From Cordia subcordata (lineage: Eukaryota; Streptophyta; Magnoliopsida; Boraginales; Cordiaceae), in the NCBI GenBank assembly GCA_028554755.1, contig JAPTOF010000020.1, forward strand, positions 3,725,001 to 3,789,000: 64,000 bases of DNA, read 5' to 3'. The notes under the pieces are model-generated. The model saw only the letters and a program-made list of their open reading frames with translations. It searched no databases and was not told the origin of the DNA. Shown in pieces: positions 12,408 through 25,423 of the stretch. The position numbers were made by a program, and so were the translations under genes. The number at the start of each line of letters is the position of its first letter. Positions within the stretch are counted from its first letter, which is position 1.

Positions 12408-13440
12408 AAAGAAGGGGAATAAGCGATCAAACATGTAGTAATAAATGCAAAAATCCAAGCTAAGAGAATATAAATCAGCACCTGCAGAAAATTAAAAAAA
12501 AAAATCAAGAAATTGAAATATGGTGAGATTTTCCCAAATTTAATATAAATACATAAACATAAGATATTTGGTGTAAGAAACCACAACAAAGAGACAAACA
12601 AGAGGGAAAAAGTAAACAACGGGAAGGAGGTAAGAAAAACAAGAAAGATTAAAAGGCCACCGTCCAAAAGTCAGGGTAAAGCCAAACTTTACTTCTTAGT
12701 AGATAGTACAGAGAAAGGTAGATAGAGTTAGCTGAGAAAGAATTAAGGCGATCTTCAATGTCCGAGTCATTTATTGGTTTCTACTGCTAGCAACATCGTT
12801 GAGAAGTTAACGAGTTGCTAAAGCCTGGAGCCACTACGGGCTGATGAATCCCTTCATGTCTTTGGGAACTCAAAGGCTTCATTTTAGACTACCAAGCATT
12901 GTGGTGTTTGATCTTCTTTCCTGCTGATTTCCTGCTTGACAAATTAGCAGTTGTGAACTCCTGTTTTTCTATTCCAGGTTTTGAGGTTTGCTGAACTCGA
13001 ATTTTCTTGCACTGGGTACACATGGAATATGTTTATTTAAACGAGATCAAACCAAACTAAACCAAGTAATATTCTACAAATAGGGATTGACTAAATTATT
13101 CCACCCCCCCAAGAGAGTTGATTATGTCTCCAATAATTGTTCGGTAATCTCTGCATTCGATTTGAATTTTCTCATAGTATTATCACGTCATCATATCTGC
13201 GTGAATCCGCGTCATGTTATCGTATCTCCATGGATCCAAATCCTAGGCGGCTACTGCCACAGAAGTAGAATTTTCCAGGGAAAAAAGAGAAAAGCTCTAT
13301 TACCAAACTAATCGTTGCTCAAAAACAACACTATATGACACCGTAGGCAATTTCTTTGCTCCTATCAAAATCGGGGTTTATCTTTATTAAGTTATACAGA
13401 AAAAGTTACAAATGGTGTGCTTGCAGAGAGGAGAAAAGCT
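12408..13440. other. Intergenic sequence 3' of the bHLH gene, with two small ORFs
   Basis: On the minus strand there are two short ATG-initiated frames: 12889-13023 (44 aa, starts MCTQCKKIRVQQTSK) and 12787-12882 (31 aa, starts MKPLSSQRHEG). The composition here is closer to transcribed sequence than the flanks. I recognise neither peptide. They could be exons of an unannotated or decayed gene, or chance. The strongly hydrophobic frame at 12368-12667 looks like translated poly-pyrimidine sequence and is not called. Confidence 0.2.
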
Positions 13441-13791
13441 TGCATGAACTTTATTGAGAAACCTTGAGCTCCTTGGCAAACACAACTTTGAACAACTCCC
13501 GACACCAGTTATGCATGCTTCAGAAGTTCTATATACTTCTTCAAATTCTGTCCAATACTAGAAAAAAGCCAATCCTGGTAAGATGTATGGGCGCATAATA
13601 CTTTCAATAACTAGATACACTTGGGAGATCTTCTGATATGAGTTTCAGCACTTCCAGGGACATATATCAGCTTCATAGTTGACGAAGATGATGATGATAA
13701 AATCTTTCTGACTCAAGAAACTGGTATAGAAAGTTGCCGAAGCGCAGAGCATGGCCAATCAATGGACTTATTAGCAAATAATAAATATCAT

Positions 13792-16700
13792 TTATGTTGT
13801 TCTTTCGAACCCAGGGCCTAACTGCATATGCCATTCTGGTGATGCACCCCTAGCATAATCCCTTGCCGCTTGTGAACCAAATCCCATGATAGATACATCA
13901 AATGCTTGTTGACCAAACTGGAAATCAAAATGACCCACACAAACATTACTTTAAAGGAAAAGAGAAAAAGGAAAACAAAAAAGCACGGGTTCAATTGACT
14001 CATACTTGTTTTATTGGTTTATTTGATTTTTCAACATAATTTTATCATTAAAACCAACAATCTCACGAACATTCAATTAATATTGTAAAAGGAACAGTAT
14101 CCTCATCATCCTAAATTTTTGGCTGTCAAGCATAACTAGAGAATATTTGCAGCAAGATAAGGTTTTCCCTCTTCTTCTGGCAAGCAACTAATCCAAGAAA
14201 ACTCATTTCTAATTTACAAGGGTATCCTATGTGCAATGCAAGAATTTGAAACATTATTAGATCAACTTCTCAATAACCTGTTAACAAAAGTCTTCCCGAT
14301 AATCATTGACAGTGAATATCAAATAATGTGTGATACATGTAACGAAACCAAAGCATACACTCAGCAATAGTTAGAAAAGGACCACATATGATCTCAAACA
14401 ACATTTTTCATCCTGTGATGAAGAAGAACACATGAGGTTTAAGTATGGTGAAGAAACTCTTGTGATAAATAAAAGTGTGGCGCTTGTATTTTGCCTGTCT
14501 TTTCAATTACCTTAAAAATGAAGCAGTGCAAATTGCCTTACTTTTCACTTACTTCCAGATGACTAGCAGCAGATATTAGATATAACCGGATAATAAATTT
14601 GAAAATTTTCATGCTAACTACAGGTGATACATGTGGAGCATATCTTTCACAGAGTAACCAATTTTGATCTTTGGATTAAACTTGAGCTTGTTAAAAAACT
14701 GATCGTTATATCTGAGAAGAAATTAAAATGTTTCTAAATGGTCAAATATTGGACATGTGGCACCTACTTCTTTGGAAGTAAAACCTTCAACCCCAGGATG
14801 AACTCTTGAATTCACTGCTTCAAGTTTCATGGAAAGAAACTGCAAGAAGGCAAAAATTGCGATCAAATTAAATTCAGCAGTGGAGTGCTCTCCAAGTGGA
14901 GTCAAAACAATACATTTGGAGAGGGAGGCATACCTCAACCTGACGTTGTAATGATTGGACATAGTTTATTATCTCATCAAGGACCAGCGCTTTACCTATT
15001 ACCTGAATCCAGATTAAATTCACTCACATTTTGCTGGTACATCAGAAAGATTTGCCAGGTGTCTTAGCATAAAATTGATGATTTGCAATACTATAATTTC
15101 TTTCAAATAAAATTAAACTAAATTAAACAATGCACAGTATTTCATAGCACCTTCATACAGAATTATTAAAAGATTACATATCTTAATAGTTCAGATATTA
15201 TTCCTGAAAAGACAACTCAATAATATATCGACTTCTAACCAAAGGTGAAGAGGGGCTTGCAAGAAACTAATTATTTTAAGTTGCTTAAAGTCATATTTCC
15301 TATGAGCATGCTCCAAGACTTCAACCCCACAACTTTAAAACCTCACTTTTATTACCACTGAGGCTTCTGGTACAGATGATGGCTTCGAAAGATGAAGACA
15401 ACATTATCATTTAAGCTAAACAATAAGGGCTTCAAAAACACAAATGCTCTCTCATAAACAAGTAAGGCAGATAATTTGCTTTAGGACTTTAATTTACCAT
15501 ATTTTCGGCAACACATTTAATCTAGGTGGATATATTTTTGTATTATTACTATAACCAACTAGAGTTTTGAGTTGGATGGTGGAAGAGATTTTGCATGCAT
15601 GGAGCTGACCAACATAGAAAATCACTTTCATGGGATTGAGCAGCTTCGTAGGCCCCACCTAGTGGAATAGGCTTGGTTTTATTCTGTTTGGTTTACTTAA
15701 CTTGTGTGGAATCAACTGACCTGGGATATAAGAGCAGTAACCAGGACACCAGGTTGGTGTAGGCAGATGAGCAATATCTCTATTTCCACTTTTAATACAT
15801 CTGCTCTCAAAGTTGTGGATACTAATCTATATTTCAGAAACTGACTTCTTGAAAGTCAAGAATACAATTAGAAAAAGCATTTAAAACCTTCATTGGACAG
15901 GGATCACTTAAGAGTTAAGACCCAAACTGAAATTTCTTTTACCTAAAATCCTAAAAGTTAAATGGAAACCTTCGGTTCCCAATTACTTGATTTTGATTGA
16001 TATATTGCAATATTCTGAGTCCTCCTCTTATTTAGACCAATTAAAATCAGAGAAGCTAAATGGTAAAAAGAAAACATTTCAGTGGCTATATACCAAAATG
16101 GAAAATGATTTTTGAAGATGAAAATAAGAGGAAGTAGATGGAGCTGGTGAAAAGCATCCAGATCAGAAAATACAAGAACTAATCAAGAAATCTGCTGGTC
16201 CAGCCCCCCAACACCAGCTCACGAGGAAAACAAAGTGACCTGCTACTACAACTGTCTTTGCACGCTATGTTATGGTACATAGATCGCTTCATTCATTCAA
16301 TCGAGCAGGTGTCTCATCAGGTTTCACCAAAACACACACTACAAACAGAGAAGTTCTTTCGATCATCCGATTAGCATTTTCAACATGAAAGTAGTACAGT
16401 ATGAGGCAGGATAATGGCGGAAAACATGCCAATACTCACCTTGTTACAACCTGGGACCAAATCTTGTAGAATTTTCATCCTCTCACTTATCTTTTCTCTC
16501 CTTGCCTGTGGACCAATTGGGTCATATAAGAGAACTCAGATAATACTCAACAAATCCATCAATTCTCAATGCAGCTCCAGGACGATGCTAACACAAAATT
16601 TACTCTTACGAAAAGAGTACTACTCAATTGTGCAAAATCAGAGAAAAGTATGTGCACAGGAGAATATTATGTTTTGATAATGGAATAGATTTGGAAGTAT

Positions 16701-18180
16701 ATTACTCTTTCAGCTAGACTGTGACTATCAGTAGCTTGACCCCGTCTTGCTCTGACATGGATGTAGTCTTGCTTAGGTGGCTCGGGTGGCTTTGCAGGTT
16801 GCTCTGCTGGTGCCTTCCCGGAATTCACTTCCCCATCTTGCTTCAAATCACGATGCTCACTCGAACCCACCATCTTAATCCTTTTACTATCACTCTCATT
16901 CTGCTGAATTCAAATAAACAAGAAAACAAATCAAAAAAATGAAAATCTTCCCATCAAAACAGGCCTCTTTCCAAGAAAATCTTCTATCAAACAATTCATA
17001 AAGCAAAACTTTCATCTTCTTTCATCATTTATCAAACACAAAATGCACTTTTTATGCACAAAAAATTAGTAAAACTTACTCAAATAGTTTAACTGATCAA
17101 TTCTTTGATTCCAAATACAAATTCTCAACAAATGTTAAATGGAAAATTATCCAAATTTCTACAAAATACAAAATTAAGCAACCTGATTCACTCTTTTCAA
17201 TTGAAGTTATACTCTATCATATCTACTAAGAAGTATATTAATTATATTGCTTAACTTCAATTAATATACCTTTTCTTTTCTGTAAAGTACAATTAGTACA
17301 CTTATGCATGTAGATACACACAAAAACATATTAAGGGCCTGTTTGGATTGGCTTTTTTTCAGAAAAAGCACTTTTTTCCCCAAAAATGTTATATTAAATT
17401 TGCAATAACTATTTGATTTGACTTTCAAAAAAGCTAAAATTCTGAAAAAAATTCAAATACAATAACTATTTGATTTGGCTTCTAAAAAAGCTAAAACTCT
17501 GAAAAAAACTCAAACACAGCTTTTTTTTAAAAGCCAAAATTTTTCAAAAACTATTAAAAAAAGTAATTTAAAAAAAAGCCAATCCAAACGAGCCGAAAAT
17601 CTATTAGAGCAACTGTACAGCACAGTAAATTAAACAAGAGCACGTTATTACACGTTTACACTGCTACTATATTACACGTACATAGATTGAACACACAAGA
17701 CTTATAAACACAAATGTCGTAAGACACACATGTTTATACACTCATAGTTCTTAAACATCAAATTCAGATGGAAATTAGGCAAATTTTGACGAAATAGAAG
17801 CTCCACCCATAGCAATTGAGAAGTCAAATTAAACCGAAAAAAGCACATTATTACACTTCAAAGCTACCATAACTATACATACATATACCTAACACATGTA
17901 TATATGCACACTTTACACACAATTACGTGTACATTACGTATGTAAATACCATCGCATTCCCAGCCTCATCCTCCTCGCGCCGCTTCCGCAAATTCGCAGC
18001 TCCATTGTTGATCCTGTGGTCCAGAAGCATCGGATCATGCCCTTGATTCGCGTTTATACTCACACTAGCCAAGTCACGAAACGACGCCGAATTCGCATTA
18101 TCGTTCATCGAAAACGGCCAGATCTCCGCCATGTTGTACGACGACGTATTCGCCTCCTTCATCTGCACCATAGGATCCAT
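13792..18180 (-). CDS. BHLH79: bHLH transcription factor, bHLH79-like (subfamily XII)
   Basis: A nuclear DNA-binding protein that as a dimer recognises E-box/G-box sites; relatives promote cell elongation and hormone responses. Six exons join in frame: 17950-18180, 16706-16903, 16440-16505, 14934-15002, 14768-14839 and 13792-13917, giving 253 aa. The N-terminus has the family motif [11 protein letters not shown]. Next comes [20 protein letters not shown], then the basic region [19 protein letters not shown] with His, Glu and Arg for E-box contact (residues about 136-150). Helix 1 follows with [12 protein letters not shown], then helix 2 with [20 protein letters not shown]. The C-terminus ends with [13 protein letters not shown]. 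The ATG at 18180 is the first in frame; an upstream TTG is not used. All six exons are phase 0. Minus-strand AATAAA signals lie at 13450-13455 and 13383-13388. Exon 2 has a NAGNAG acceptor, so residue Gln78 may be present or absent. Confidence 0.95.
17335..17594. mobile_element. Tourist-like MITE in bHLH intron 1
   Basis: Terminal inverted repeats GGGCCTGTTTGGATTGGC and GGCTCGTTTGGATTGGC face each other; the left flank is TAA and the right flank GAA, a possible mutated TWA duplication. Internally a TTTGATTTGRCTTY block is repeated. It lies within the first intron of the bHLH gene (16904-17949). Confidence 0.75.
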
Positions 18181-18504
18181 TCCCGCCCCGGCCCGGCCCG
18201 CGTCCAATCCCCAATTTTTTTTTTTTAAATGAGTTCAGTGATATATTTATAGTGTGTGTGCTCTTGAGATCGAGTATGGGGAGTGGGGGGTACTGTACAG
18301 GACGGCGTAAGTTAGCGAGGAGCAGTGGTGGAGTGTTCGGGACTCCGTATGTAAAAGAAGAAGGAGAAGTTAGGAGGAGGAAAGAGATCACCACCACCAC
18401 TACCACCAGCAGCCTCCACCTCGAGAGTTGAAAACAACTGACTTTTTAAGTGAGCTTTTCTCGGAGGATCCAGCGTGTCATTGTCTTAAGCCTATCCCCC
18501 TCCT

Positions 18505-18510
18505 CACGTG
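18505..18510. promoter_or_regulatory. G-box CACGTG upstream of the bHLH gene
   Basis: A palindromic CACGTG lies 325 bp upstream of the bHLH start codon. bHLH and bZIP proteins bind this core, so feedback by the encoded protein is possible but untested. Confidence 0.4.
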
Positions 18511-18519
18511 CACATGTTT

Positions 18520-19580
18520 TAATTCAGATTTCTCATTAAGCCTTTAATCAAGACTTTAATTATCGTCGAGTAATAATACACTTATTTAATTTGTTTTTTA
18601 ATTACTTATAACATTTTATTATTTAATTTTTAAATGTTGTCATATTATGGTCCCGTTCTAGATACAATAGATTTTTTTGGCTATAACTTTTTTTTTAAAT
18701 TATGCTATATTAGATGCAATGGTTAATTCCAAGGCTTTCAAAACGAAAAGTTGGCATTTTAACTCTTTTGGTCCAAAGAATAATTTAAGTGGTTGATATA
18801 CTTTTTTTTTTTTTGCATAACTTGAGTTTGAATTCTATAAAAGATAAAATATTGGATTAAAAGTAGAAGGTTGAAGAAAAAATAAGTTGGCTAGTCAAGA
18901 CAAAATATATGTGAGATGTTGGAACAGAAATAGAGGGTTAAACAAGAAGAATGGTTTACTCGTTCAAAGTCAAATTATTTTGCCCAATATTTTTGAAATT
19001 TTAGAAAATATTTTTATTATTTTTAGATAATAATTTAACTATTGATGGGAGACTTGGAATTTCTCATTTATGATAGGGGTTGAAGTAGTTCTATGTTGAT
19101 TAGGTAATGAAAAGTGTATAATCCATTTTTGTTTCTTATTTTTTCTTTTCTCCCATTTTAGATTATTTCGCGGCTTGAAATTTTGGATGTACTGTGGGGG
19201 AATTTTTTAAATTTTTTTGTCAAATATTATGGGGGATTGCAATTAAGGTGTGGAAGCTAATGATTGTGGGAATTATGATAATGTGGTCTATTTGTGGAAA
19301 GGTTACTGATAATGATAGTTATTACTTGCGACAAGTTTTCAGCCTGGGTAATTGTGTAAAATGTGGGGGTAATCCAACAATGAGGGGTAGGCATTTATTG
19401 GCCTGCCTTTTTAGAGTTTTCTCTTTCTTTTCCCTTTCCTTTTTCTGGTGGGGACACCTTTGAGGTTTTCTTTTTCTTTCTTTTTTTTTTTTTTTTCCCT
19501 TGTCATGGAATCGTTTTGAGGGACGTTAGCAAAAATGTTCCAAACAAAATGATAAAAGTTTCCATTTAATTATTCTAAAA
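18520..19580. other. Intergenic, nothing recognised
   Basis: AT-rich sequence upstream of the bHLH gene with several homopolymer T runs. A G-rich open frame at 19194-19463 has no recognisable domain. Confidence 0.5.
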
Positions 19581-19581
19581 A

Positions 19582-20459
19582 CTAGTGCATTCGTATCCAT
19601 ATTTTGCATGAATTTAATTTTTAGTAGTAAATATTAATTTTAGTTGAATTTTATTTATTTTTAATATTAGATGAGATAGTCTTAATTACTTGAGCTATTT
19701 TTTAATCCCTTTTTAATAATAGACCTTAAATTTCTCAAGTTTATTTTTTGGAATTCACAAATAAAATTTACTTTAAGGATTTTAAGCGTTAATTAATTTG
19801 TAATTAAAATTTTAAATTGAAAATAAATCAATATTTTAGAATTCACAAATGAATATTATTTTTAAGAATGTATTAATTGGCATTTAAATTTCTAAATTAG
19901 AACGAAGAGTACATAGCTATAGAAGATAATAAATGAACTTTTATAATTCATAAATAAATTTTATTTTAAGCATTAATTGATTGACTATTCATCTTCCAAT
20001 TAAAATAAGTAATTCCTATTCGTAAAGGTAAAAATAATAAAAAAATAATAAATATTAACTTATTGTCTAATCTAATAATTGCAATTTAAATACTGAAATG
20101 ACACTCTCATGGTACTTAAAAAATACTTTTTTAATAATAGGTGTTAAATTTATTCGGGTTTAATCTCTTAGAGTTCACAAATAAATATTATTCTAAGAAT
20201 TAATTGATTGAAAATTAAATTTTTAAATCAAAACAAATAATGTATCCATAATAGATAATAAATGACCATTTAAGAATTCGCAAATAAATTTTATTTTAAG
20301 TATTAATTGATTAGTAATATTTTAATTAAAACTAATAATTATGTATATCCATAAAAATAAAAATAAAAATAATAAATAATAAAATAACTATGTTATGTAA
20401 ACACTGATATGATTCTCTCATAATACTCAAAAAATAATAACTTTTATATACATAATAGA
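19582..20459 (-). mobile_element. Candidate non-autonomous Helitron (878 bp)
   Basis: On the minus strand it starts TCTATTATGTATATAAAAG at 20459 and ends ATACGAATGCACTAG at 19582, flanked by A (19581) and T (20460). The start resembles the 9423-9753 element. Inside, a motif of the form GAATTCACAAATAAATTTTATTTTAAG...TTAATTGATTG recurs near 19750, 19840, 19945, 20168 and 20275, showing internal tandem duplication. The 3' hairpin is degenerate. Confidence 0.5.
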
Positions 20460-20460
20460 T

Positions 20461-22155
20461 AGGTTGGGCCTATTTTCAGAATGCAAACTAATGAACCAAG
20501 CATCGTATTTTGAGTTAAAAAATGTTGGGGTTGCCTTCAAGGAGTTAATTTTAAAGCTTTGCATAAAAGTGACAATGAGATTAGTTAAAATATGTCACCA
20601 CGATTATCGTTTGCAACAGACGTATATTAATTAGTGATATTCATGTATATTAACTTCTTAATTACGATGAAATTAGTCCTCATAGCTTTCTTTTGACTTG
20701 AATTTTTTTATTTATTTTTTAATTGCAACTTGTCTACAAGTCCTGCACCCTTTACGCATTTCTTGGTTACCTTCATACACGAGTTTCAGTTAATGCGTTC
20801 AAATTAGTTTGAATTGTTTATATTACTTTACTCTTCTTGTGTCAACTAATGTCACTGGCTAATGATTGAATTTTTACCTCACAAATAACGATGCTACTTT
20901 TAAGCTATTAATTCGTTTAAACTTGAAGTATATGTTACCAATAATTTCTCTTGGTTTGCTGATCTCTTATATGCAGAACCGCAGATGCAACTATTTGTTT
21001 TATGAATGAATTTCTATAATTTTGAGTAGCGCGAGATGCAAAGTTCTTTCTTTACTATATCATTAATTATGCTGGACAAATAGATCATGAAGCAAAAAGA
21101 ATAATTGTTGAATTTATAACTCTCACCTTGTTTATGGATTCAAAATTTTTAGAGTGAAATAAGATAAGTTATTCATAGTCACGATTAGAAAAGGAACTTT
21201 TAGCAACCACCAAAATAGTCACTAAATACAGTTAGGTACTGATTTTGTGACCACAGTAGCTGGTCGCTCAACCAATTTCGGAATCGTGAAAAGTTAGTCA
21301 GTAATTAAAATTCTCAGTTGTTAAAGAACATAACATCGCAAAGTTGAAATCGGTCGTTGTGTTATTTTCTTCAATTTCGTCCGTCTTTCTACCAGACCTA
21401 TATATGATATTTCACGTTTAAGAAGAACAGATTTTAATGCATGTTTATGTGCTTTTTGGCTGAAGACAACCAGGGTACTAAATATGGCGTTAATGTCTCA
21501 CTTAACTGAGGGCACAGATATAGATCCTTAGTCCACGTCAAGGTGAGGTAGTACAGAAATTTTGATCAAAAAGCTTGCATGGATATATGAACATGTTTTT
21601 ACAATGTTTGGTTGCCTACCACTCTTTTGCTGCTGACAACGATTTGTACCAGCCTTAGCTTGTTGGATCATCTATTAGCAGTGAAATCAAGCTCCGCTGG
21701 CATTAGGTTATGATTTGGACTTCCTTGTCATTTTGTACAAACTAATTAAATTGTAATTACTGAGCCTTCTTGTTAGTGAGTAGACACATGAAAGGTCCGT
21801 GACATATTTAATGTATGATATTTTATAGGCAGCCCATTCACTGGGGCCTTGGTCACTGACTCCCTTGTTATTAAGTTACTAATTTCCTTGATCTTTTTGC
21901 ACTAGACAGACGTCAGTACCGATACATAATCTTACGACTTTGTAGAAACTGGTGTAATAAATTAAAAAATTAATTATAAAAATAGATAATAATTAATTAA
22001 TATAGTGCTGACATGTTATTACTAACAAGAAACATAGATAATAACTATATTTATTGTGAATAATCTATATATATTTCATAATTGTCCTTGGACATGACAT
22101 CATATTTTATAATAGCTGAATATTCAACTTACTAATGATGTGTTATTAAATATGT

Positions 22156-22205
<50 letters not shown>

Positions 22206-25190
22206 TTGTGCGTGTATAGATAGATAGATATGTCTCTTTATATAAGTAGCTAGCCAAGCAATTATTTATTGACGCTATATATTTCCTTTTATTTTTCTCT
22301 CGTTTCTCTCTTTTTTTCTTATTTTTTACTTTTTTGTTTTTCATAACACACCAAATTACAAATTTATCTTTTTTCATTCTAAATATATTTTTTTCTATTT
22401 TCTTAGTTAAAAATCAAAATAAAATAAAGATAATTTATACCCTCCTCTTGATCACGAGCGAGTGCATCCTTGTGCTGGTTCATGAAAGAGAATATATCTT
22501 TGTTATGTAGGGATGCGCTTTATGTGAGTTGATATTTTGTACGGCAAAAAATAATAATAAAACAATGATAATATTTTAAAAAAAGTCAAGGGTGCCTTTA
22601 CAACTATTAAAACATGCATGTGAACAAGTCTTAAGAATGCATAAATTTGCAAGGTATATATGGTCCGTAGTGAGTGATACCAACTCTTACACATCAGACC
22701 AAGCAAATATCAATTAACTATTTACCCTGTCTGGTTATCTCCGGGGATGGCAATGGAAAATACTGCAATGTCATGGAAGCATGACTGTAAATCATAAGAT
22801 CCTACTACTTTCTCATTCTTTAGCTCTACCACCAACATTAGGTAAATTACGATAAGAGAAAAATCTAATATGACGAATTATTGACATGAATAATTTGTCG
22901 CTATTAGATATTTCTCATAATAGTATCTAAATCTTAAAATCCATAATACTATACCTCATAAAATTAGCACTGATAATATAACTTAAAGTTCATTTATCGA
23001 ATAATCCATAAATCAAATTGTAGATAGTTCATTGCGTTCCATTAGAAACAAGTTTAATTTATTATTGTTCAACAAACTTTGGTAATATTTCCCCTCTATT
23101 GAACTGGACAAGCCAATTCATGAACAAGCTTATGGCAATTGCCTAACCTAGTTTGAAGCCAACCATAAAAACCAGCATCACTTTGTGAAAGCGATGAAGT
23201 GAAAGCTGCTTTAAACTCATGGCCATGCATGCCAAACTTGCTAGTTACTTCATATCAAATTTAGCTAGACACCTCTTATCACCATAAAGCGCACTACCGT
23301 CTTAGCAGAATATATATCTCGAAATTCAAATCCTGCGGTTAATATATATTTTATCACGCGGTGATGATGACTCTGATCATCTCCATCCACTGATCAATTG
23401 CACAAGATGACCAACACTGCCACCAACCAGCCCACAAAGTAGAACTAACGTCATAGACACCCAAGATCTTCTTTTTCCCGATACACTCACAGAGAAACCC
23501 AATTAGTAAAATTTAACTGTCGAACATTTGATAGAACTCGACCACCAATTAGTAAATCTTGGGTGGAAGGACCCGCCTCAAAATCCAACCACTAGATAAG
23601 TCAGGGCACTCAACTAAAAATAGAGGACAAGGATCGAATCTGGTTCAACGTTTGACCCCAGTTTTTATTATTGAGACATTTTTAGGGGAGTGATGCACAC
23701 AAGATTTCTTATTATAAAAAAGTGCTACAGCCTAATTGATTTTAAGATGCGGGTAAAAAAGTTAAACAGTAGCTTATAATGAAATGTGTTTGAATTCAAA
23801 TTTTCTTTGAAATATCACATCATTACACCACGAAATTTATATGCATGTTCGCGGTCATCCGGGGTGCATAAGCTGTTTATGAATAATTTGGCACATGTAT
23901 AATATGTTTGCGCTGCCATTTCCTAAATTTGGGTGGAAAACATAATCGTAGAGGATTCTCTTTTGGTCTGTTTTACCTCAGTTTCAGACAGTACTTATCA
24001 ATACACAACAAAAAAAACACGCGCAAATTACTTAAAATAGTAATGGGAAAGCAGTTGCTGCAAAGTTTAGGTCTGGTTCGAATAGCAGCAGTACTTAAAC
24101 TAGTGTTACTTCATATCAGTACAGTGTGCTCACAGCAGATAACAATTCTTGGGATTTTACACTTGCAAGGGACCACAGCAGACAATTGAGATCTGGCGGA
24201 TGTGAACGACTGCTTTTCATCATTTCATTGTCCAAACAGAATTAGATGCCTTGGACGTTTGGCCTTGATCATTCGATATTTGTTGGCTCTGTTAAAAATG
24301 TATTAGTATTCCAGCACATAGATAAACCATTTTAAGATTATCTATCTCCAGTAGTTTTAAAATAGGCACCAAACCTCATGTGGTCCTCAAAAGTATTGTA
24401 CACGTGTCCCTTGAAATAGGTAAAAAACCCTTCGGATTCTCAAACATATAGTACACATGCTCTCTGAAATAAAAGTTCGTATCTATTTTGAAGCCATAAG
24501 GCGATACTGTGCATGCATTTCTAATAAACCAAAAGAGGGTATGGCACTATATATTTACCTATGTACAAAATTTTAGGTTACTCACCTAATAACTATTGAT
24601 TAATTAGAATTAAGGCTTGGTGTTCTTTTATTATGGTATTAGAGCTTGCTATCTTATTCCTCTATATTTAGCCCATTCTTGTCCGTAGCTTTTCGTTAAA
24701 AAAAAAAAGAAAAGAAGAAATACTTATTTTATTATGTCAACAAATTTCAACAATCAATAATAGATTACACGTGACAAAAATGTTAGAAGAAATAATAAAA
24801 ATACTATATATCTAATATATTTTAGGATGAGTGTCTTAGTGTCGTGTTTCTCTTGATATTGTACACCTCAAGTTCTAACTAAGCAGCTTCTTAGATGACA
24901 ATATTATCAAGATTTTGAATTATCAAGAATACATTCATGAGGCAACGTGTCCAATCGCAAACAGTAGCTGGAAATTTATGAGCCCTAAACATTTGGACAA
25001 GTGGATAAGCTCGGCATGAAAAGAAAGAGGAGGCATGGCTCATCCGTCCAATCTGTCTGGGGAGTGTTTTAGTTCCAGCTATCAGGGGGAGATGGAGGTT
25101 TCCATTCTGAAATTATTCTGCTGCTCATTTAACAACGGGAGATACTTTTGAGTTGTAGAAATATGTCCACATTAAACACCTATAAAAATA
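20461..25190. other. Intergenic, no gene recognised
   Basis: AT-rich. The stretch 21190-21360 ('agcaaccaccaaaatagtcactaaat...') is reminiscent of CACTA-type transposon ends, and 24340-24500 has 'caccaaacctcatgtggtcc', typical of decayed plant DNA transposons; neither has defined termini. The open frame at 23908-24189 has no family resemblance. Confidence 0.45.
22162..22230. repeat. Compound microsatellite (TA)n(GT)n(GATA)n
   Basis: TA run at 22162-22192, GT run to about 22206, then three GATA units near 22218-22230. Confidence 0.9.
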
Positions 25191-25191
25191 A

Positions 25192-25423
25192 GGGCATGTT
25201 TGGATTGGCTTTTTTCTTTTAAGAAAAAAAAAACTTTTTTTTTTTTCTGAAAAATTTACATTAAATTTACAATAACTATTTAATTTGGCCTCCAAAAAAA
25301 ACTGAAACTCTTAAAAAAACTCAAATACAGCTTTTTTTAGAAACATGAATGTTCAGTTTAAAAAAAAAAAATTCAAAAGCTATTAAAAAAGTGCTTTTGA
25401 AAAAAGTCAATCTAAATAAGCCC
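25192..25423. mobile_element. Tourist-like MITE with TAA target duplication
   Basis: Inverted ends GGGCATGTTTGGATTGGC and GGGCTTATTTAGATTGACT are flanked by TAA on each side (25189-25191 and 25424-25426), the TWA duplication of PIF/Harbinger elements. No coding sequence. Confidence 0.75.

Noticed and set aside
12368..12667. Hydrophobic 99-aa frame
   Set aside because: Composition follows the T-rich strand (Phe/Leu/Ile), and its C-terminal end reads into the MITE end; no recognisable family or start context.
18098..18406. Minus-strand open frame overlapping the bHLH start
   Set aside because: It starts from GTG, not ATG, and reads the 5' leader and exon 1 in another frame; no family resemblance.
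23908..24189. 93-aa frame on the plus strand
   Set aside because: No proper ATG context, no domain, AT-rich intergenic setting.
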